Assembly (NCBI GenBank): GCA_041389525.1
Contig: JAWKRR010000030.1
Span: 25,150-89,149, forward strand
Length of the DNA stretch: 64,000 nt
Direction of reading: 5' to 3'
From: JACKFB01 sp041389525
GTDB lineage: Bacteria; Myxococcota_A; UBA9042; PHBI01; JACKFB01
Positions 25,683 through 34,757 of this stretch are shown here, piece after piece. How positions within the stretch are numbered: position 1 is the first letter of the stretch; each line of letters opens with the position of its first letter. The notes beneath the pieces are model-generated. The model was not told the origin of the DNA, searched no databases, and saw only the letters and a list, made by a program, of their open reading frames with translations. Made by a program: the position numbers and the translations under genes.

Positions 25683-26567
25683 CTACTGGCGCGTGCCTTT
25701 GATCTTCCAAGAGGCCGGAAACAGACCGTAGTCGTCTATCCACGTGCCCTCGAACACCACCGGCGGCGGCTGCCCCTTGAGGTCCGTCGGCGCCGAGAAG
25801 TTCGCGATAATGTCAGTGGTCACCGGGCCCAGTGTGCCGTCCCTGGTCCCCTTCAGCTTCATCGTGTGGCCGCTCAGCGTCCCGGTGAAGGTCTGCGGCG
25901 TCGGCGCATCCGGCTCGTCCAGCGTCACCGCGGTCCCCTCGACCTTGAGCACGAAGTAGGTCGCCTGAAAGGTCGGGTCGTTCGGCGTGGTCGACTCGAT
26001 GTACCACTTCCCGTCGTAGACCGGCTTCACGCACGACGCGTTGACGCAGTACTGGAGGTCGTCACAGGACTCGGCGACGCTCTCCTGCCCGCCGCACGCG
26101 TCAAACCAAAACACCTTGTTGCCGACGCAGTCCTTCGTCGCGTGCGGCGTGCAGTTGCCCACACACGCGCCGTCCGCGCACACCGTGCCCGCGCCGCAGC
26201 TCTCGACCTTGTCGCCGCGCTTGCTGCAGCTGTCGAACCAGTACACCGACTGCCCCTCGCACTTCTTCTGCACGTCGGGCACGCAGTCGTCGGGCAGGTC
26301 GGCCCCCGCGTCGGGAGCGCTGACCTCGGGCTGGCCTACGTCGGGCTGACCCACGTCGGCCGTGCTCGTCGCGTCGGGCTGCCCGGCCGTCCCGCACTCG
26401 CACGGTGTGAACCCAGTGCCCGACGGGTTGCAGGCCTGCACGCCGGTCGCCCCACCCGCGCACGGGCAGAGCAAGCTCTGGTTGGGGACGCACACCTGCT
26501 GGCTGTCGTCGCACGCCACGCCGAGGCAAAGGGCCGCGAGCGTCACGCCAATCGCTGCTGCTCTCAT
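25683..26567 (-). CDS. Cys-rich lipoprotein of unknown function
   Basis: The 294-residue protein starts at the ATG at 26567, preceded by GGGGAGG. It has a lipoprotein signal (ALCLGVAC) and about 20 Cys. Cys-rich repeats are visible (CVPNQSLLCPC, a QPDVGQPEVSAPDAGADLP linker, then two related modules KKCEGQSVYWFDSC and KDCVGNKVFWFDAC). The C-terminal ~110 residues (YDGKWYIESTTPND to SWKIKGTRQ) resemble a small beta-barrel/lipocalin-like domain. I do not recognise the family. The paired xxCxGxxVxWFDxC modules suggest disulfide-stabilised adhesive or binding units. Confidence 0.7.
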   Translation of the reverse strand: MRAAAIGVTLAALCLGVACDDSQQVCVPNQSLLCPCAGGATGVQACNPSGTGFTPCECGTAGQPDATSTADVGQPDVGQPEVSAPDAGADLPDDCVPDVQKKCEGQSVYWFDSCSKRGDKVESCGAGTVCADGACVGNCTPHATKDCVGNKVFWFDACGGQESVAESCDDLQYCVNASCVKPVYDGKWYIESTTPNDPTFQATYFVLKVEGTAVTLDEPDAPTPQTFTGTLSGHTMKLKGTRDGTLGPVTTDIIANFSAPTDLKGQPPPVVFEGTWIDDYGLFPASWKIKGTRQ

Positions 26568-26716
26568 CGCGCCTCCCCGGGCGGCCCTGGTGTCGCTCGC
26601 CCGCGCCTGCTCAGCCCGGCGGTACCTTACCGATCTCGCCTCTGCGGGTCGAGAAAGCACCGTAGCGCCTGGATGCCACAATCCCCGCGCGCGGTCGAGA
26701 CGCGCGGACGGCGCGG

Positions 26717-28216
26717 CTAGAACCGGTGGAACTCGACCCGCGTCTCGACGGTGCGGATGGAGGGCGCCGCGGCGATGAGCGCCGGCAACGCCTCGAAAAA
26801 CAAGGCGTGGACTGCGGCGTCGTGGGGCCGAAACGAGATGGCGAACGTGTGCGCGCGGAAGAGGGGCACGATGACGACGAGCGCGTCCTGGATGTCCTGG
26901 GGCACGAGGTGGCGGCGCTTGGCGGCGCGCGCGCGGGCCAGGGCCAGCGACTTGGCGAGCAGCCACGACATGGCCATGCGCCCGAGCCCTCGGGTGAGCG
27001 TCGGCGCCCCGGTGAGGTCCTTGCTCATGAAGTGGTGGTGCGCGAACTCGGTGAAGAGCGCCCGCAGCGGCGCACGGTCCAGCCGCGCCGTGATGCGGTC
27101 GAGGCGCGGCATGAACCCGGCGAGGGCGGCGTCCAGACCATCGAGCGCGTCGAGGTGGGCGACCTCGGTGGCGTCGCGGGCGGCGTACTTCGCGCGCAGC
27201 CCTCGCACGGTCTCACCGAGGCCGGCGAGCAGCGCCCTCAGCGCCTCCGCCACAGCCTCCGGCGGGGGCGCCGCCTCCGACTCGGGCGGCGGCGCCAGCG
27301 TCTGCCGCAGCGCCAGCAGCGCGGCCACGTCGTCATCCCGATGCCGGTCGACCGCCTCGTGCCACGCCGCCTCGAGCGCCTCGTAGCGCTCCCAATCCAC
27401 CAGCGACGCCCCGTCCACCGCGACCGCCACCCGCGACCGCGCCACCGCCGGGATCTTCGCCAGCAGCTGCCGGATCTCGGCCTCCTGGTCCCGCAGCCGC
27501 GGCCCCTCTTTCGCCTCGACGAAACCTCGGCACTCCGACTGCAGCGACACCGCCACCCCGCTCGGCGTCGCGATGAACTGGTACGGGAAGAGCTGGCACG
27601 CCCGAGGCTTCGCGTCGCCGCCGTGCTCCTGGTGGATCAGGCAGCGCCGCTCGTCGGTCAGGAAGACGCACCACCCGTCCTCGCTGTGACAAAACGCGGC
27701 CCCCGGCTTCTCCGGATCCGTCGCGATCTCGAAGAAATACCCCTTGTCGACCCGCATCTTCGGCCGCAGCGCCGGCAGCTTCTCCGCGAGCGCCTTCAGT
27801 GTGTCGTCCAGCACCGGCCCCACGTTGTGCCCGCCACAGCACGACCCGCACATGGTGCAGCCGAAGCGCGCGTCCTCGCGGATCAGCAGGGGCACCGTCG
27901 CCGCATCGAACCCCGCCACCTCGTCAAGGCGCGCCCGGTCCGCCTCAAAGGCCGCGATCCCGTCCGTCGCCAAGAGCTGCATCCGCTCAAAGAGCCCGAC
28001 GATGCGCCCCGCCCCCTCCACGTCGCTGCCGATGCGCGCGGCGAACTCCGCCAGCGTCTGCGGCCCATCCAGCGCCCTCGCCGCCTCGGCCCCGCGCGCG
28101 TCGATCGGCAAGCGCCGCCCCAAGAGCGAGTCCACAAAGACCCAGCGCCCCCCGGCCTCCTCGAGCCGCAAATCCCCTCGCAGCGGCGGCAACAGCGTCT
28201 CGGCGTCCAGCTCCAT
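26717..28216 (-). CDS. YkgJ-type cysteine-cluster protein
   Basis: This 499-residue protein carries the CxxCxxCC cluster (FGCTMCGSCCGGHNVGP, about residues 119-135) plus later Cys in FCHSEDGWCVF, RRCLIHQ, KPRACQLFPY and SECRG, the pattern of the YkgJ/FliB family of predicted zinc or iron-sulfur chelators. FliB methylates flagellin, but no flagellar gene is nearby. The C-terminal ~250 residues are mostly helical without a recognised domain. The function is unknown. Its start faces the 26-bp-arm palindrome at 28.3 kb. Confidence 0.75.
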   Translation of the reverse strand: MELDAETLLPPLRGDLRLEEAGGRWVFVDSLLGRRLPIDARGAEAARALDGPQTLAEFAARIGSDVEGAGRIVGLFERMQLLATDGIAAFEADRARLDEVAGFDAATVPLLIREDARFGCTMCGSCCGGHNVGPVLDDTLKALAEKLPALRPKMRVDKGYFFEIATDPEKPGAAFCHSEDGWCVFLTDERRCLIHQEHGGDAKPRACQLFPYQFIATPSGVAVSLQSECRGFVEAKEGPRLRDQEAEIRQLLAKIPAVARSRVAVAVDGASLVDWERYEALEAAWHEAVDRHRDDDVAALLALRQTLAPPPESEAAPPPEAVAEALRALLAGLGETVRGLRAKYAARDATEVAHLDALDGLDAALAGFMPRLDRITARLDRAPLRALFTEFAHHHFMSKDLTGAPTLTRGLGRMAMSWLLAKSLALARARAAKRRHLVPQDIQDALVVIVPLFRAHTFAISFRPHDAAVHALFFEALPALIAAAPSIRTVETRVEFHRF

Positions 28217-28281
28217 CAGCGCTCCCGCTCCGGCACGGTCTCGGGTCCGGTCCCACCCTGGCCAAGCCAGGACCAAGAGGG

Positions 28282-28343
28282 TCGCGCAAAGACGCCGAGG
28301 CGCCAAGGACGCGCGTTCTTGGCGCCTCGGCGTCTTTGCGCGA
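28282..28343. repeat. Perfect long palindrome (26-bp arms, 10-nt loop)
   Basis: The left arm 28282-28307 and right arm 28318-28343 are exact reverse complements (core GACGCCGAGGCGCCAAG), separated by GACGCGCGTT. The element lies between divergent genes (YkgJ-type start at 28216, small lipoprotein start at 28412). No transposase or target duplication is obvious, so it is a REP/MITE-like or cruciform-forming element of unknown type. Confidence 0.85.
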
Positions 28344-28411
28344 ACCGCCGCCTGATTTGTCCCGCACGCCGACCCTGCTGCACAATCCCGCCCAGCTCCG
28401 GAGGTCCGCCC

Positions 28412-28684
28412 ATGCCATCGCGCCGCACATTCCTCGCCGCATTGCTGCTTGCCCTGGCCTGCGGCGCGCTCGGCTGCAACACCCGCCAGACCAAGAACTT
28501 CGGCGCAGGCGAGTGTTTGCAGTACACGCCGACCTGCATCTGGGGCGTGGCGGTGTGCGACGTAGACAAGCGCGGCTGCCGGGTGTGCACCTGCGCGGAG
28601 CGCGGCGCGCCGGGGCGGATGCAGAACGATCGGTCGTACTCGCCTGAGCCCATCGACCCGGATAGCCGCAGCGGCCGCCCCTGA
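28412..28684 (+). CDS. Small Cys-rich lipoprotein
   Basis: This 90-residue protein has GGAGG 8 nt upstream of the ATG, a lipoprotein signal (LALACGALGC, Cys ~22) and six further Cys (GECLQYTPTC, VCDVDKRGCRVCTC). I do not recognise the family. The Cys pattern suggests a compact disulfide-bonded domain. The TGA stop overlaps an iterated-motif copy (28683-28692), followed by an inverted repeat (CTGGCC / GGCCAG at 28691-28712) that may act as terminator. Confidence 0.65.
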   Translation: MPSRRTFLAALLLALACGALGCNTRQTKNFGAGECLQYTPTCIWGVAVCDVDKRGCRVCTCAERGAPGRMQNDRSYSPEPIDPDSRSGRP

Positions 28685-28737
28685 TCTCGGGCTGGCCTGC
28701 CTTGCAGGGCCAGGGTTGAGCGGCCACCATCGCGACG

Positions 28738-31700
28738 ATGGATGCCTTCGGACACGCCACTCGCACCTGGTTCGACGCGACGTTTGACGAGCCAACTCCT
28801 GTGCAAAAGAGGGGTTGGGAGCGCATCGCCGCGGGCGACCACGTGCTGCTCATCGCTCCCACGGGCAGCGGCAAGACCTTGGCGGCGTTCCTGTGGGCCA
28901 TCGACGCGCTGAGCGCGCTGCCGGAGGACGCGCCGGCCGGCGTCCGCGTGCTCTACGTCTCGCCGCTCAAGGCGCTGGTCTACGACATCGAGCGCAACCT
29001 GCGCGCGCCTCTGGCGGGCATCGAGCGGGCGGCACTCCAGAGCCACACGCCGCTCCGCCCCCCGCGGGTCGGCGTCCGCACCGGCGACACCAGCGCCAAA
29101 GAGCGCCGCGACCTCGTAAAGCACCCGCCCGAGATCCTGGTCACCACCCCCGAGTCCCTGTACCTGCTGCTGGGATCTGCAGCCCGCGAGACCCTGCGCA
29201 CCGTCACCACCGTCATCGTCGACGAGATCCACGCGCTGGCGCCGACCAAGCGCGGCGCGCACCTCGCGCTCTCGCTTGAGCGCTTGGCACTGCTGACCGA
29301 CGCGGAGCCCCAGCGCATCGGGCTCTCCGCGACCGTGCGCCCGCCGGAGCTGGTCGCGCGCTTCTTGGGCGGCGACCGGCACGTCGCCATCGTCGACGCC
29401 AGCGCACGCCCGGCCATGGATCTCTGCATCGAGGTCCCCGTCCCCGACATGACGCGGCCGGCCGACGGCGTCGAGCCGCCCGACGCGCCGACGACCCCAC
29501 GCGGCGGCCCCATCAGCGACGCCGAGCGCCGCACCAGCGTGTGGCCGGCCATCCAGCCGCGGCTGCTGGCGCTGATCCGGGCCCATCGCACCACCATCGT
29601 CTTCGTCAACAGCCGCGGCCTGTGCGAACGCTTGGCCCAGCGGCTCAACGAGCTGGCCGGCGAGGACCTCGTGGGTGCGCACCACGGCAGCGTCTCGCAC
29701 CACCAGCGCCGCGCGGTCGAGGAGGCGCTCAAGGCCGGCACCATCCGCGCCATCGTCGCCACAAGCTCGCTCGAGCTCGGCATCGACATGGGCGCGGTGG
29801 ACCTGGTGCTGCTGGTGGAATCCCCGGGTGCGGTCTCGTCGGGGCTACAGCGCATCGGGCGCGCCGGCCACGGGGTGGGACAGATCTCGAAGGGCCGCAT
29901 CTTCCCCAAACATCGCGGGGATTTGCTGGAGGCCACCGTCGTCGCCGGGCGCATGGTCGAGGGGCGCATCGAGGCCCTGCGGCTGCCGCGAAGCCCGCTG
30001 GATGTGCTGTCGCAACACATCGTCGCGATGACGGCGGTGCAAGACCTCCGGGTCGTCGAAGTCGAGGCCATGGTGCGTCGCAGCGCCAACTTCCGCGACC
30101 TGTCCCACGACCTGCTCGCCGGCGTGCTGGACATGCTGGCGGGGCGCTACCCCTCGACGGACTTCGCCGATCTGCGCCCGCGCATCGTCTGGGACCGCGA
30201 CACCGGCACCCTGAGCGCCCGCAAGGGGTCGAAGGCGCTGGCGGCCACCAGCGGCGGGACCATCCCTGACCGCGGGCTCTTCGGCGTGCACTTGGGGCCC
30301 GAGGGTCCTCGGGTCGGCGAGCTTGACGAGGAGATGGTCCACGAGTCGCTGCCCGGCCAGAGCTTCATGCTGGGCGCGTCCACCTGGCGCATCGAGGAGA
30401 TCACCCGCGACCGCGTCATCGTCAGCCCCGCCCCCGGCGAGCCGGGCCGCCTGCCCTTCTGGCACGGCGAAGGCCCAGGGCGCCCGGTCGAGCTTGGCCG
30501 CGCGCTGGGCGCCTTCACCCGCGAGCTCGGCGCCATGGAGACGCCGGCCGCCGCGGCGTGGCTCGAGTCCGACTGGGGCCTCGACCACCTCGCCGCACGA
30601 AACCTCAGCCGCTACCTGGAAGAACAGCGTGACGCCACCGGCACGCTGCCCACCGACCGCGCCATCACGGTCGAGCGCTTCCGCGACGAGCTGGGCGATC
30701 TGCGGGTGTGCATCCTGTCGCCCTTCGGCGCCCGCGTTCACGCGCCGTGGGCGTTGGCGCTCGAGGCGCGGCTGTCGGTGGCGTCGGGCTTCGAGGTCCA
30801 GACCATGTGGACCGACGACGGCATCGTGCTGCGCTTCGTCGAGACCGACGACAGCCTCGGCGCAGGCGGCCCGGACCTGGACACCCTGCTGCCCGACCCC
30901 GATCAGGTGGAGCCCCTGGTCGTCGAACAGCTCGGTAATTCCTCACTCTTCGCGGCCCAGTTCCGCGAGAACGCGGCCCGCGCGCTGCTGCTGCCCCGCC
31001 GCCACCCCGGCTCGCGCACGCCGCTGTGGGCGCAGCGGCTGAAGGCCCAGCGACTGCTGGCCGTGGCCCGCGGCTTCCCGGCCTTCCCCATCGTGCTGGA
31101 GACCTACCGCGCCTGCCTGCAGGACATCATGGACCTGCCCGCGCTGGTCGAGCTGCTGCTCGCCATCCGACGCCGCGAGGTGCGCGTGGACGTGGTCGAC
31201 ACGGTCAGCGCCTCGCCCTTTGCGCGCTCGCTGGTCTTCGCCTTCGTCGCCTCGACCCTCTATGAAGGTGACGCGCCCCTGGCCGAGCGCCGCGCCCACG
31301 CGCTGACGCTGGACCGCCACATGCTGCGCGAGCTGCTGGGCCACGAGGAGCTCCGCGAGCTCTTGGACGCGAGCGTGCTGGACGCGCTCGAGTCGGAGCT
31401 GCAGCTGCTCGCCGACGGCTTCCGCGCCCGCCACGCCGACGGGCTGCACGACGTGCTGCGGCGGCTCGGAGACCTCGATGAAGCCGAGCTCTGCGCGCGC
31501 TGCGACGGCGCCCCGCCGGGCTCTGCCCCAGACGCCGACGACCCCGACGCCACCGCGCGGGTCTGGCTGCACGAGCTGCTGACCGCCCGCCGCGTGCTGC
31601 CGCTGCGCATCGGCGCCGAGGCGCGCTTCATCGCCATCGAGGACGTCGGCCTCTACCGCGACGCCCTGGGCTGCCAGCCGCCCCGCGGCGTCCCCCTGGC

Positions 31701-33207
31701 CTTTCTGGACCCGGTCGACGGCGCGCTGCCGGCGCTCTTTCAGCGCTACGCCCGCACCCACGGCCCCTTCGTCAGCCGCGACCTCGCCCGCCGCTACGCG
31801 CTGCGCCCGCCGCAGGTCGAGGCGGTGCTCGCCGGCCTCGAGGCGGCAGGCCAGCTCGTCCGCGGCGAGCTGCGCCCGGGCGGCACTGAGCCCGAGTGGT
31901 GCGACCCCGAGGTCCTGCGCCGCGCCCGCCAACGCACCCTGGCCCGACTGCGCCGCGAGGTGGCGCCGGTCGACGCCGCCGTCCTCGCCCGCTTTCTGCC
32001 GGCGTGGCACGGCATCGGCGACGGCTCCCGCGGCGGCCCCGAGCGCCTGCTGGCAGCCATAGGCCAGCTCGAGGGCCTGCCCGTCTCGTTTCGCGACCTC
32101 GAAGAGCTCATGTTGCCAGCCCGCGTCGGGGATTTTCAGCCGAGGATGCTCGATGAGCTCGGCGCCCTGGGCCAGCTCTTGTGGGTCGGCCAAGGCGCGC
32201 TGGGGCCCAAGGACGGCCGCGTGGCGCTGTACCGACGCGAGCGCGTGGCGCTGCTCTTGGACGCGCCAGCGCCCTGGGAGCCGCCGACCCCGCTGCACGC
32301 CGCGCTCATGGCCCACCTGGAGGCGCGCGGCGCCTGCTTCTTCCACGAGCTGCACCTTGCCTGCGTCCGGGCTGGCGGCGACGTGCGCGAGAAGGAGGTC
32401 CTCGAGGCCCTGTGGGACCTGGTGTGGGCGGGCTTGCTGACCAACGACACCTTCCAGCCCTTGCGCGCGCTGGGCGGCCGGGCCAGCGCGTCGACGAAGC
32501 GTCCGGGGCCACAGCGGGCGGCGCTGGCCGGCGGGCGCTGGTCCCTGGTCAGCGAGCAGCTCGGTACTCCGCCCAGCGCGACCGAGCGCGTGCACGCCAA
32601 GGCCGTCGCGCTGCTGGAGCGCCACGGGGTCCTCACCCGCGAGGTCGCGACCAGCGAGCCGCTCACCGGCGGATTCAGCGGCATCTACAAGGTGCTGCGC
32701 GCGATGGAGGAGTCGGGGCGCATCCGCCGCGGCTACTTCGTCGAGGGCCTCGGCGGCGCCCAGTTCGCGTGGCCGGGCGCGGTGGACCGGCTGCGCTCGG
32801 CCAGGCTGGCCCACGACGCGCGGACCGAGGCCGAGACCGCCATCGTCTTGGCCGCCACCGACCCCGCCTGCCCCTTCGGCGTCACCCTGCCCTGGCCGGA
32901 CACGGCGGCCGACGGGGGGCGGCCCAGGCGGGCCCCCGGCGCGCGGGTCGTCGTGGTCGCCGGCGAGCCCGTGGCCTTCGCGGAGCGCGCCTTCAAGAGC
33001 CTGACGACCTTCAACGCCCTGACGGCGCCGGGGCGAATCGCCTTGCTGGTCGACGCCGTGCGCCCCCTGGCGCGCCACCGTCGCGGGCGGGCGCTCCGCG
33101 TGGAGACCATCGACGGCCAGCCCGCCCGCCAGTCACCACTCGCGGATTCGCTGCGGGCCGCGGGGTTCACCGGCGACCACAAGGGCCTGACCCTCGAAGG
33201 GCGCTGA
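28738..33207 (+). CDS. lhr: Large ATP-dependent helicase Lhr
   Basis: The 1489-residue superfamily 2 helicase has the full Lhr architecture: RecA-like core with Q-motif (FDEPTPVQKRGW), Walker A APTGSGKT (about 40-47), DEIH (about 162-165), motif V/VI (SSLELGIDMGAVD, QRIGRAGHG), the Lhr winged-helix core and the long C-terminal Lhr-CTD. Lhr proteins unwind DNA 3'-5' and, with the CTD, work in DNA repair; some family members show uracil glycosylase activity. The gene is intact and about the length of E. coli Lhr (1538), in contrast to the shorter Lhr-Core forms. It stands alone. Confidence 0.95.
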   Translation: MDAFGHATRTWFDATFDEPTPVQKRGWERIAAGDHVLLIAPTGSGKTLAAFLWAIDALSALPEDAPAGVRVLYVSPLKALVYDIERNLRAPLAGIERAALQSHTPLRPPRVGVRTGDTSAKERRDLVKHPPEILVTTPESLYLLLGSAARETLRTVTTVIVDEIHALAPTKRGAHLALSLERLALLTDAEPQRIGLSATVRPPELVARFLGGDRHVAIVDASARPAMDLCIEVPVPDMTRPADGVEPPDAPTTPRGGPISDAERRTSVWPAIQPRLLALIRAHRTTIVFVNSRGLCERLAQRLNELAGEDLVGAHHGSVSHHQRRAVEEALKAGTIRAIVATSSLELGIDMGAVDLVLLVESPGAVSSGLQRIGRAGHGVGQISKGRIFPKHRGDLLEATVVAGRMVEGRIEALRLPRSPLDVLSQHIVAMTAVQDLRVVEVEAMVRRSANFRDLSHDLLAGVLDMLAGRYPSTDFADLRPRIVWDRDTGTLSARKGSKALAATSGGTIPDRGLFGVHLGPEGPRVGELDEEMVHESLPGQSFMLGASTWRIEEITRDRVIVSPAPGEPGRLPFWHGEGPGRPVELGRALGAFTRELGAMETPAAAAWLESDWGLDHLAARNLSRYLEEQRDATGTLPTDRAITVERFRDELGDLRVCILSPFGARVHAPWALALEARLSVASGFEVQTMWTDDGIVLRFVETDDSLGAGGPDLDTLLPDPDQVEPLVVEQLGNSSLFAAQFRENAARALLLPRRHPGSRTPLWAQRLKAQRLLAVARGFPAFPIVLETYRACLQDIMDLPALVELLLAIRRREVRVDVVDTVSASPFARSLVFAFVASTLYEGDAPLAERRAHALTLDRHMLRELLGHEELRELLDASVLDALESELQLLADGFRARHADGLHDVLRRLGDLDEAELCARCDGAPPGSAPDADDPDATARVWLHELLTARRVLPLRIGAEARFIAIEDVGLYRDALGCQPPRGVPLAFLDPVDGALPALFQRYARTHGPFVSRDLARRYALRPPQVEAVLAGLEAAGQLVRGELRPGGTEPEWCDPEVLRRARQRTLARLRREVAPVDAAVLARFLPAWHGIGDGSRGGPERLLAAIGQLEGLPVSFRDLEELMLPARVGDFQPRMLDELGALGQLLWVGQGALGPKDGRVALYRRERVALLLDAPAPWEPPTPLHAALMAHLEARGACFFHELHLACVRAGGDVREKEVLEALWDLVWAGLLTNDTFQPLRALGGRASASTKRPGPQRAALAGGRWSLVSEQLGTPPSATERVHAKAVALLERHGVLTREVATSEPLTGGFSGIYKVLRAMEESGRIRRGYFVEGLGGAQFAWPGAVDRLRSARLAHDARTEAETAIVLAATDPACPFGVTLPWPDTAADGGRPRRAPGARVVVVAGEPVAFAERAFKSLTTFNALTAPGRIALLVDAVRPLARHRRGRALRVETIDGQPARQSPLADSLRAAGFTGDHKGLTLEGR

Positions 33208-33424
33208 GGCCAGATGCCCCCCGCAAACACAAACTTTGCGGCGAATCGTCAAGCTACTTGCGTGATTTCACGCACAGGCCCATACTGCGCCGCAATTGTC
33301 TCGGTTTTTGTCGAGGAACGCGGCCTGGCCGTGTGACAGAAGTCGGGGCTGCGAGCGTCACAATTTGTGAGGGCTCGCGATGCCACACCCGGCCGTGAGG
33401 ACGGCCGATCTAGGAGTTTGACCG
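33208..33424 (+). promoter_or_regulatory. Structured upstream region of the KPAAE lipoprotein gene
   Basis: This 217-bp gap has lower GC and several short perfect inverted repeats: TGCGTG/CACGCA around ATTT (about 33260), TCACAATTTGTGA (13-nt palindrome, about 33358-33370) and GGCCGT/ACGGCC around GAGG (about 33392-33407). AGGAG follows, 8 nt from the ATG. It probably holds the promoter and a structured 5' leader; no gene is seen. Confidence 0.4.
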
Positions 33425-33928
33425 ATGAACAAGGTTTCTCTGCTGTTGATCGCTGCTGTTGCTCTGGTCGTCACGGGCTGCGAGAAGAAGCCCGAGGCCG
33501 CCCCCGCTGAGGCCCCCAAGGCCGGCGAGGCCAAGCCCGCCGCTGAGGAGGCCAAGCCCGCCGCTGAGGAGGCCAAGCCCGCCGCCGAGGAGGCCAAGCC
33601 GGCCGCCGAGGAGGCCAAGCCGGCCGCTGAGGAGCCCGCCGCTGAGGAGCCCGCCGCGGCCGCCGCCGCTGAGGGCGGTGGTGATCTTCCCGCCGCGTGC
33701 AAGGAGTACGCCGACAAGATGCTGAAGTGCCTGGAGTCCGACAAGTACCCCGCGGCCGCCAAGGATGGCGCGAAGCAGGGCCTCGAGGCGATGAAGTCGG
33801 GCTGGAACTTCGGCGGAATGGAAGGCGCGGCGAAGGACGCGGCCATGAACGCGGCCAACGACGCGTGCACGCAGTCGGTCAACGCCATGAAGCAGTCTGG
33901 CGAGATGATGTGCCCGGGCGTGTGGTAA
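33425..33928 (+). CDS. Small lipoprotein with KPAAEEA repeats
   Basis: The 167-residue product has a lipoprotein signal (LIAAVALVVTGC, Cys ~19), a linker of about five 7-residue EAKPAAE repeats, and a ~75-residue C-terminal domain (LPAACKEYADKMLKC to NAMKQSGEMMCPGVW) with four Cys. The linker resembles the one in the cyclophilin lipoprotein and Lys/Pro/Ala-rich spacers that span the periplasm. The C-terminal domain is not recognised. Ribosome-binding site AGGAG. The gene stands alone with two hairpins after it. Confidence 0.75.
   Translation: MNKVSLLLIAAVALVVTGCEKKPEAAPAEAPKAGEAKPAAEEAKPAAEEAKPAAEEAKPAAEEAKPAAEEPAAEEPAAAAAAEGGGDLPAACKEYADKMLKCLESDKYPAAAKDGAKQGLEAMKSGWNFGGMEGAAKDAAMNAANDACTQSVNAMKQSGEMMCPGVW
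33530..33644 (+). repeat. 21-bp tandem repeat inside the lipoprotein gene
   Basis: About five copies of a 21-bp unit (GAGGCCAAGCCCGCCGCTGA) encode EAKPAAE repeats. Copies differ by C/G at third codon positions, so the array is old enough to have drifted while keeping its protein sequence. Confidence 0.75.
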
Positions 33929-33949
33929 GCCACTGCCCCTAGTGAATCA

Positions 33950-34031
33950 AGGGTGAGCGAGCCACCGGGTTCGCCCACCCTGACCACTCCGATGACGCCC
34001 GAGCCCCGATTGGAGCTCGGGCGTTGTCGTT
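33950..34031 (+). terminator. Two consecutive hairpins after the KPAAE lipoprotein gene
   Basis: The first hairpin (33950-33981) has arms beginning AGGGTG and ending CACCCT, extended with two mismatches. The second is a perfect 10-bp stem, ACGCCCGAGC (33995-34004) and GCTCGGGCGT (34015-34024), followed by TGTCGTTT. The second has a Rho-independent appearance and ends 14 bp before the next gene. Confidence 0.7.
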
Positions 34032-34044
34032 TCTGGAGGTGTGA

Positions 34045-34692
34045 ATGGGGCGTCGAGCCAAGCGAGCCGAGCGCTGCGAGACGTGCAAGATGCACGCGGA
34101 CCTGTGCGTGTGCGGGTTGGCGCCCGGGCTGGCGATTCGGACGCGGGTCGTCGTGGTGATGCACCACAAGGAGGTCTCGAAGACCTCGGCTACGGCGCGG
34201 CTCTTGGAGCGCGCGGTGGACCAGGTGGAGTTCCACGTCCGCGGCGAGCTGGACTCGGAGCCCGTGGACCTGTCGGTGCTGGACGACCCGGCGCGGAGGG
34301 CCGTCGTGCTCTACCCCGCCGACGACGCGGTCGTGTTGGACGAGGCGTTCTTGGGGGGCGATCCGCGGCCGGTGACGCTGGTGGTGCCCGACGGCAACTG
34401 GCGGCAGGCCTCGCGCATCCCGAAACGCGAGCCAGCGCTCGCGAACCTGCCGCGCGTGACCCTGGTCGACGACGCGCCGACGCGCTACCGACTGCGCGCT
34501 GAACCCAAGGCGGGCGGGCTGGCGACCTTCGAGGCGGTGGCCCGCGCCCTCGGCGTGCTGGAGGGCCCCGAGGTTCGGGCCAAGCTCGAGCGCTACTTCG
34601 ACACCATGGTCGAGCGCACGCTCAGCACCCGCGGCGGCGGCCACCCGTGGCAGCGAGCGCTCTGGGCCCGCGCCGAGGCCGGCGACCCGTGA
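34045..34692 (+). CDS. tapT: DTW-domain tRNA-uridine aminocarboxypropyltransferase (TapT-like)
   Basis: DTW proteins such as E. coli TapT add the acp group from SAM to uridine of tRNA (acp3U). The 215-residue protein has the N-terminal four-Cys zinc site (CETC, LCVC), HHKEVSKTSATARLL, the DTW-related motif VPDGNWRQASRI and the later RLRAEPKAGGLATFEA. Thr of DTW is Asn here, a substitution within the motif. The start at 34045 gives a normal N-terminus. Neighbouring genes are unrelated. Confidence 0.85.
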   Translation: MGRRAKRAERCETCKMHADLCVCGLAPGLAIRTRVVVVMHHKEVSKTSATARLLERAVDQVEFHVRGELDSEPVDLSVLDDPARRAVVLYPADDAVVLDEAFLGGDPRPVTLVVPDGNWRQASRIPKREPALANLPRVTLVDDAPTRYRLRAEPKAGGLATFEAVARALGVLEGPEVRAKLERYFDTMVERTLSTRGGGHPWQRALWARAEAGDP

Positions 34693-34757
34693 GCGCTTGC
34701 GGCGGCTTGCGGGCCTGCTAGGCTGAGGGCCCTCCCCTCAAACCCAGGAGGCGGGCC

